NCBI GenBank assembly: GCA_023393895.1
Contig: JAEXBT010000091.1
Span: 1-53,432 of the forward strand
Direction: 5' to 3'
DNA from: Pseudomonadota bacterium
GTDB lineage: Bacteria > Pseudomonadota > Gammaproteobacteria > Xanthomonadales > Xanthomonadaceae
DNA: 53,432 nt
Every line of letters begins with the position of its first letter. Position 1 is the stretch's first letter. Shown here piece by piece: positions 50,373 through 53,432 of this stretch. The position numbers and the translations under genes were made by a program. The notes beneath the pieces are model-generated. The model was not told where the DNA came from. It worked only from the letters and a program-made list of their open reading frames with translations, and ran no database searches.

Positions 50373-51282
50373 CGGGCGCCCAGAAGTCATAGAAATTGAA
50401 CCAGTTGTACGGAGCATCACGGGCCATAGTCTCCAGACGCGATGCGTAACGGCGGATGAGCAGGGTCAACGCCTGCGCGCGCGCGCTGCGCGGCACCTCC
50501 ACGGCGTGTTCCTCGAATGCCTCGAAGCGCAGGTCGTAGCGGCGGCCGCCGCGGTAGAGGCCGAAGCCGAGCGCGACCGGCACCTTCAACGCGGCGGCCA
50601 GCAGCCATGGCGTGGTCGGGAAGCGCGCGGGCGCATCGAGGAAGGGCACGCTGATCGCGGGCTCGCCCGGACGTGCGCGGTCGACCAGCATTGCCACCAG
50701 TGCGCCTTCGTCGAGCGCGGCCTTCATCGCGATCGCCACGCTCGGCCCGTCCTGCGAGGCATCGATCACGCTGTTGGCGATGGTCGGATTGAGCGCGTCG
50801 AGCAGCTTCATCAGCGCCGGGCTCTGCGACTTGTCCAGCACCACGCGGATGATGTAGTCCGGGCGCCGGGTCGCAAGCACGCGCAGCACGTCGAAGCTGC
50901 CGAGGTGCGAGCCGAACAGGAGCAGGCCACGGCCCTGGTCAAGCAGGCGATGGAGGTCTTCCAGGCCGCTGACATTCACATCGAAGCGGTCGAGATCGCC
51001 GCCGAGCAGGAAGACGCGGTCGAGGATGGTGGAGGCGAAGGTGTGCACGTGGCGCGCGCCCTCGGCCAGGCGTGCGGGACGGCCGAACATCCGTGACAGG
51101 TAGGCGATGGACGCGCGCCGCTCCGGCCCGCGCCGGAACAGGAAGTAGGCGGTGATCGGCCAGAGCAGTGGCCGGGCGATGCCGCGTCCGAACCGGGTGG
51201 CCACGCGCGCGATCAGCCAGAGCGCGATGAATCCGCCGCCTTCGCCGCGCGCCTTCCAGTCGGTGTGCGCCGGTGCACTCAT
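50275..51282 (-). CDS. lysophospholipid-acyltransferase-like protein of the pigment cluster
   Basis: The 335-residue protein resembles lipid A biosynthesis acyltransferases: GRGLLLFGSHLGSFDVLRV, where GSHLGSFD carries the HxxxxE/D-like catalytic pair, then MLVDRARPGEPAISVPFLDAPARFPTTPWLLAAALKVPVA and the end YNWFNFYDFWAP. It probably attaches the aryl polyene acid to a lipid. The last 40 residues, after FWAP, are Arg/Ala/Asp rich, look unconstrained, and overlap the start of the LolA-like gene. Confidence 0.9.
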   Translation of the reverse strand: MSAPAHTDWKARGEGGGFIALWLIARVATRFGRGIARPLLWPITAYFLFRRGPERRASIAYLSRMFGRPARLAEGARHVHTFASTILDRVFLLGGDLDRFDVNVSGLEDLHRLLDQGRGLLLFGSHLGSFDVLRVLATRRPDYIIRVVLDKSQSPALMKLLDALNPTIANSVIDASQDGPSVAIAMKAALDEGALVAMLVDRARPGEPAISVPFLDAPARFPTTPWLLAAALKVPVALGFGLYRGGRRYDLRFEAFEEHAVEVPRSARAQALTLLIRRYASRLETMARDAPYNWFNFYDFWAPDDPRHDGLPDDAGVRRRTAVRAAAGRADDSGR

Positions 51283-51569
51283 GCGCGCGCCACCTCGCCG
51301 CTGGCGATGAGCGCTGCATCAGTGCTGACCCGGAAGCGCCAGCGGCCGTCGGCCAGTGGCTCGAGCGTGATCCGCGCCGACTGCCCCGGCAGCATCGGCT
51401 GCAGGAACTTCACCTGTGGCCAGCGCGTGGCCGCGAGTGGGCCGGCCTGCTGCTCGAGCGCTTCGAGTACCGCATCGAGGATCACCACGCCGGGCACCAC
51501 CGGCTGGCCCGGGAAGTGGCCGGGCAGGCAGGGATGGTCGGCGGAAATGGTGAACGTGGCGGGTGTCAT
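51279..51569 (-). CDS. FabA/FabZ-like 3-hydroxyacyl-ACP dehydratase
   Basis: The 96-residue hotdog protein contains HPCLPGHFPGQPVVPGVVIL, the catalytic-His signature of ACP dehydratases, and FLQPMLPGQSARI. It is shorter than FabZ (about 150) but matches the small dehydratase-like proteins of aryl polyene clusters. Its stop overlaps the acyltransferase ATG by four bases. A second dehydratase lies at 46870, so the two may act at different chain lengths. Confidence 0.88.
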   Translation of the reverse strand: MTPATFTISADHPCLPGHFPGQPVVPGVVILDAVLEALEQQAGPLAATRWPQVKFLQPMLPGQSARITLEPLADGRWRFRVSTDAALIASGEVARA

Positions 51570-51639
51570 CGCGCGGGCAGCATCGCAGGGGTGTTTGGTG
51601 GGCGCATCGCACACCAAGGATACCGGCGACCCGCGGCGG

Positions 51640-52338
51640 CTACTTCAGCAGGTCGCGCCAGACGCCGGGACCGAGCGCGGCAAGCTTGCGGCCGAAGTCC
51701 AGCGCGTTCCGGTAGCGGCCCGGGAAGCGGTGCTTGCGGTACAGGAACTCGACGACGAACAGCAGGCCGATCACGCCGTAATTGAGCCAGTTGGCGAACC
51801 AAGACCACTGCGCCTCGGTGACGGTGAAGGGAGGCGTAATGCCGAGGCCGGGAAGGATGCCGCGCGGCACCGCCACCATCGCAAGCCCCAGGTTGAAAGC
51901 GGCCAGCAGTCCCAGCGCAACCGCCCAGAGCAGGCTGAGCCGTCGTGAATAGCGATAGAGATCGGGTGCGAGGGTCTGCGGCGTGCTGCCATCGAGCGCT
52001 GCGACCAGTCGGGTGATCAGCGGCACGCGGCCCGGCAGCAGGGTCCGCGCAAACACCCAGGCGAACATCGCGAGGAACAGCGGTGGCGCCAGCAGCAATG
52101 GCAGCAGTGCCCAGCGCGACCCGGACAGCCAGACCAGGCCGGCCACTGCCAGCAGCAATCCGCCCCAGGCCCACGCACGGCGCCGCACCAGAGGCTCGGC
52201 CCACAGGAACACCAGCATGTCCAGAGCGGCAAGCGCCGCAAGGAGCCCGCTCTCGCGGATGCTCGCCGCCTGCGCCAGGAACGGGTAGGCGATCATCAAC
52301 AGCAGCCGCAGCGGCGCGGCGGCATCGGCCCCCTTCAT
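51640..52338 (-). CDS. multi-helix membrane protein (COG4648-like) of the aryl polyene cluster
   Basis: The 232-residue protein has five to six helices: two or three in the first 95 residues (ALDMLVFLWAEPLVRRRAWAWGG), then LLWAVALGLLAAFNLGLAM and WLNYGVIGLLFVVEFLYRK, ending RFPGRYRNALDFGRKLAALG. Proteins of this kind are constant but uncharacterised parts of ape and xanthomonadin clusters. The ATG at 52338 lies 14 bases after the carrier protein gene. Confidence 0.8.
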   Translation of the reverse strand: MKGADAAAPLRLLLMIAYPFLAQAASIRESGLLAALAALDMLVFLWAEPLVRRRAWAWGGLLLAVAGLVWLSGSRWALLPLLLAPPLFLAMFAWVFARTLLPGRVPLITRLVAALDGSTPQTLAPDLYRYSRRLSLLWAVALGLLAAFNLGLAMVAVPRGILPGLGITPPFTVTEAQWSWFANWLNYGVIGLLFVVEFLYRKHRFPGRYRNALDFGRKLAALGPGVWRDLLK

Positions 52339-52352
52339 GGCCGGGTCGCGCT

Positions 52353-52625
52353 TCAGCCGGTGGTCTTGTTCTGCTGGACGTGTTCGGAAAGCGCGCGCAG
52401 CGAGGCGAAGATGCGGCGGTTGTCCTCGTTGTCCGAGCGCAGCTGGAAGCCGTACTTCCTGGAGATGGCGAGCGCCAGTTCCAGCGCGTCGATCGAATCC
52501 AGCCCCAGGCCGGTGTTGAACAACGGCGCCTCGGGGTCGATGTCGGCAGCGGAGACATCGTCCAGGTTCAGGCTCTCGACCAGGAGTTCGGCAAGTTCGC
52601 GTTCGGCTTCGGTTTGGCTGGACAT
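52353..52625 (-). CDS. acyl carrier protein of the pigment cluster
   Basis: The 90-residue protein has the phosphopantetheine site GLDSID with Ser44, in the usual ACP frame (LFNTGLGLDSIDALELALAI). It would carry the hydroxybenzoyl starter and growing polyene, the role given to XanC in Xanthomonas. ATG at 52625 is chosen; another ATG five codons earlier (52640) is possible. First gene of the minus-strand operon, divergent from the xanB2-like gene. Confidence 0.93.
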   Translation of the reverse strand: MSSQTEAERELAELLVESLNLDDVSAADIDPEAPLFNTGLGLDSIDALELALAISRKYGFQLRSDNEDNRRIFASLRALSEHVQQNKTTG

Positions 52626-52947
52626 CGGTTCGGCTTCCATTCGGGGTTCCGACGCGCGAAGGCGCGTCGCTGCATGCCACGAGATTAAGCGCCTGCCTGC
52701 ATTGGCGCCAGTCTCGATGCCTTTCACGTTCATCGGATCGCAGGCCATCACCGCTGACATGAACCGCGGATTGCGGCGTGGACATGCCTCGCACGCTCTT
52801 CGCGCCCCTGACTGCACACTGGCCAGCCGGTGCGGCAAGCCGGCCGCGGTGATGCGCCGGCGGCCGATTTTCCGCATCATCTACGGTTTGACCGCGCGTC
52901 CCCGGCACGGAGCCGCCCGGACCGTGCGCCAAGGAGACGCTGCAAGG
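52626..52947. promoter_or_regulatory. divergent control region between ACP and xanB2-like genes
   Basis: These 322 bases hold no convincing gene. GACGCGC-GAAG-GCGCGTC (52651-52668) forms a 7 bp hairpin in the leader of the ACP transcript. TTGACC at 52888 could be a -35 element for the xanB2-like gene, but no matching -10 is seen. Promoters for both operons must be here. Confidence 0.5.
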
Positions 52948-53432
52948 ATGAATGCCCGAGTGATGCCGTACCCGCCGCGCGCGCCGCACCTGCGCGTGGA
53001 TTACGTGGCGGATGCCACGCCGGCACAATGCCTTGCGGGACCGGACGTGCTGGCGGTGTTCGGCTTCGGGCCCGACGCGGCGCAGGAAGATGACCCGCGC
53101 TACCTGCGGGTGCCGCTGGCGCCCTATGGCGCGGCGCCGCTGGAGGTGTGGCGCGGCAGCGGCGATATCGAAACCGGGCGCGAGGGCGACATCCGCTGGT
53201 CCTGCGATGGCGAACTGCTGTTCGGTGCGATCGAGGTGGACGAGGGCGAGGGCGGCATCGACGAGGCCGCGCGCATCGCCTATCGGGCGATGACCCGTTT
53301 CGTCTCCGCGCGCGGCTTCCCGCACCTGCTGCGGATCTGGAACTACCTGGATGCCATCACCTTGGGCGAGGGCGATGCCGAGCGTTACCGGCAGTTCTGC
53401 GTCGGTCGCGCGCAGGGCCTGGGCGATTTCGA
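52948..53432 (+). CDS. xanB2: XanB2-like chorismatase (partial, runs off the window)
   Basis: The first 161 residues are present. The segment AYRAMTRFVSARGFPHLLRIWNYLDAI followed by GEGDAERYRQFCVGRAQGL is the hallmark of XanB2 and related chorismatases. XanB2 splits chorismate into 3- and 4-hydroxybenzoate; 3-hydroxybenzoate is the xanthomonadin starter and 4-hydroxybenzoate feeds ubiquinone. The ATG follows an AAGGAG site by eleven bases. The gene is divergent from the ACP operon. The C-terminal half, including most of the active site, is outside the window. Confidence 0.9.
   Translation, partial: MNARVMPYPPRAPHLRVDYVADATPAQCLAGPDVLAVFGFGPDAAQEDDPRYLRVPLAPYGAAPLEVWRGSGDIETGREGDIRWSCDGELLFGAIEVDEGEGGIDEAARIAYRAMTRFVSARGFPHLLRIWNYLDAITLGEGDAERYRQFCVGRAQGLGDF

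Noticed and set aside
1..53432. CRISPR arrays, tRNA or rRNA genes, insertion sequences, prophage
   Set aside because: No spaced direct repeats, no cloverleaf or rRNA segments, and no transposase, integrase or phage proteins seen on reading both strands.

Overview
The window is one continuous stretch of a high-GC gammaproteobacterial chromosome around the replication origin. It most resembles the Xanthomonadaceae/Lysobacteraceae (Xanthomonas, Lysobacter, Luteimonas, Stenotrophomonas relatives). The main reasons are the gyrB-recF-dnaN-dnaA // rpmH-rnpA-yidC-mnmE order, an aryl-polyene (xanthomonadin-type) pigment cluster that ends in a XanB2-like chorismatase, a small RNA with C-rich loops beside polA, and the protein sequences themselves. 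I see no tRNA, rRNA, insertion sequence, prophage or CRISPR array.

Layout: (1) 1-7969 is the origin region. gyrB (first codons only), recF, dnaN and dnaA run on the minus strand; rpmH, rnpA, yidC and mnmE run on the plus strand. A likely oriC lies between dnaA and dnaN, and three parS-like sites lie in and next to recF. (2) 8078-17877 is a cbb3 oxidase island: an FNR/ANR-type box, ccoNOQP, a small membrane protein, ccoG, ccoH, ccoI, ccoS, a TauE/SafE-like membrane protein, and an FNR-type oxygen sensor that may itself control the island. (3) 17994-28064 holds envelope and transport genes: a TonB-domain lipoprotein, a NatAB-type ABC exporter, a lipoprotein hydrolase, a three-gene module of two membrane proteins and an XRE regulator with two matching operators, an M50 protease coupled to a ferredoxin reductase, a YadGH-type ABC exporter and an MgtC-like protein. 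(4) 28062-34926 holds a probable sX13-like small RNA, polA, a DUF2782 lipoprotein, a glycine-zipper protein with tandem repeats, a cysteine-rich small protein and uvrD. (5) 34993-41529 holds a glutathione transferase, a UPF0114 protein, a bacteriophytochrome without output domain, its heme oxygenase, an S9 peptidase and a YdcF-type protein. (6) 41591-53432 is the aryl-polyene cluster. Four plus-strand genes (ketosynthase, chain-length-factor-like protein, glycosyltransferase, halogenase-like flavoprotein) converge with eight minus-strand genes (ketoreductase, dehydratase, MMPL exporter, LolA-like carrier, acyltransferase, second dehydratase, membrane protein, acyl carrier protein). A divergent xanB2-like gene is cut by the window edge.

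How they work together: the cco genes build, mature and supply copper to a high-affinity terminal oxidase, probably switched on at low oxygen by the FNR homologue at the end of the island. The pigment cluster would make 3-/4-hydroxybenzoate from chorismate (XanB2), extend it on the carrier protein with the ketosynthase pair, reductase and dehydratases, possibly halogenate it, and place it in the outer membrane through the acyltransferase, exporter and LolA-like carrier. The most unusual items are the self-contained operator/XRE/membrane-protein module next to NatAB, the output-less phytochrome in a tight gene string, the C-loop small RNA and the parS cluster inside recF.
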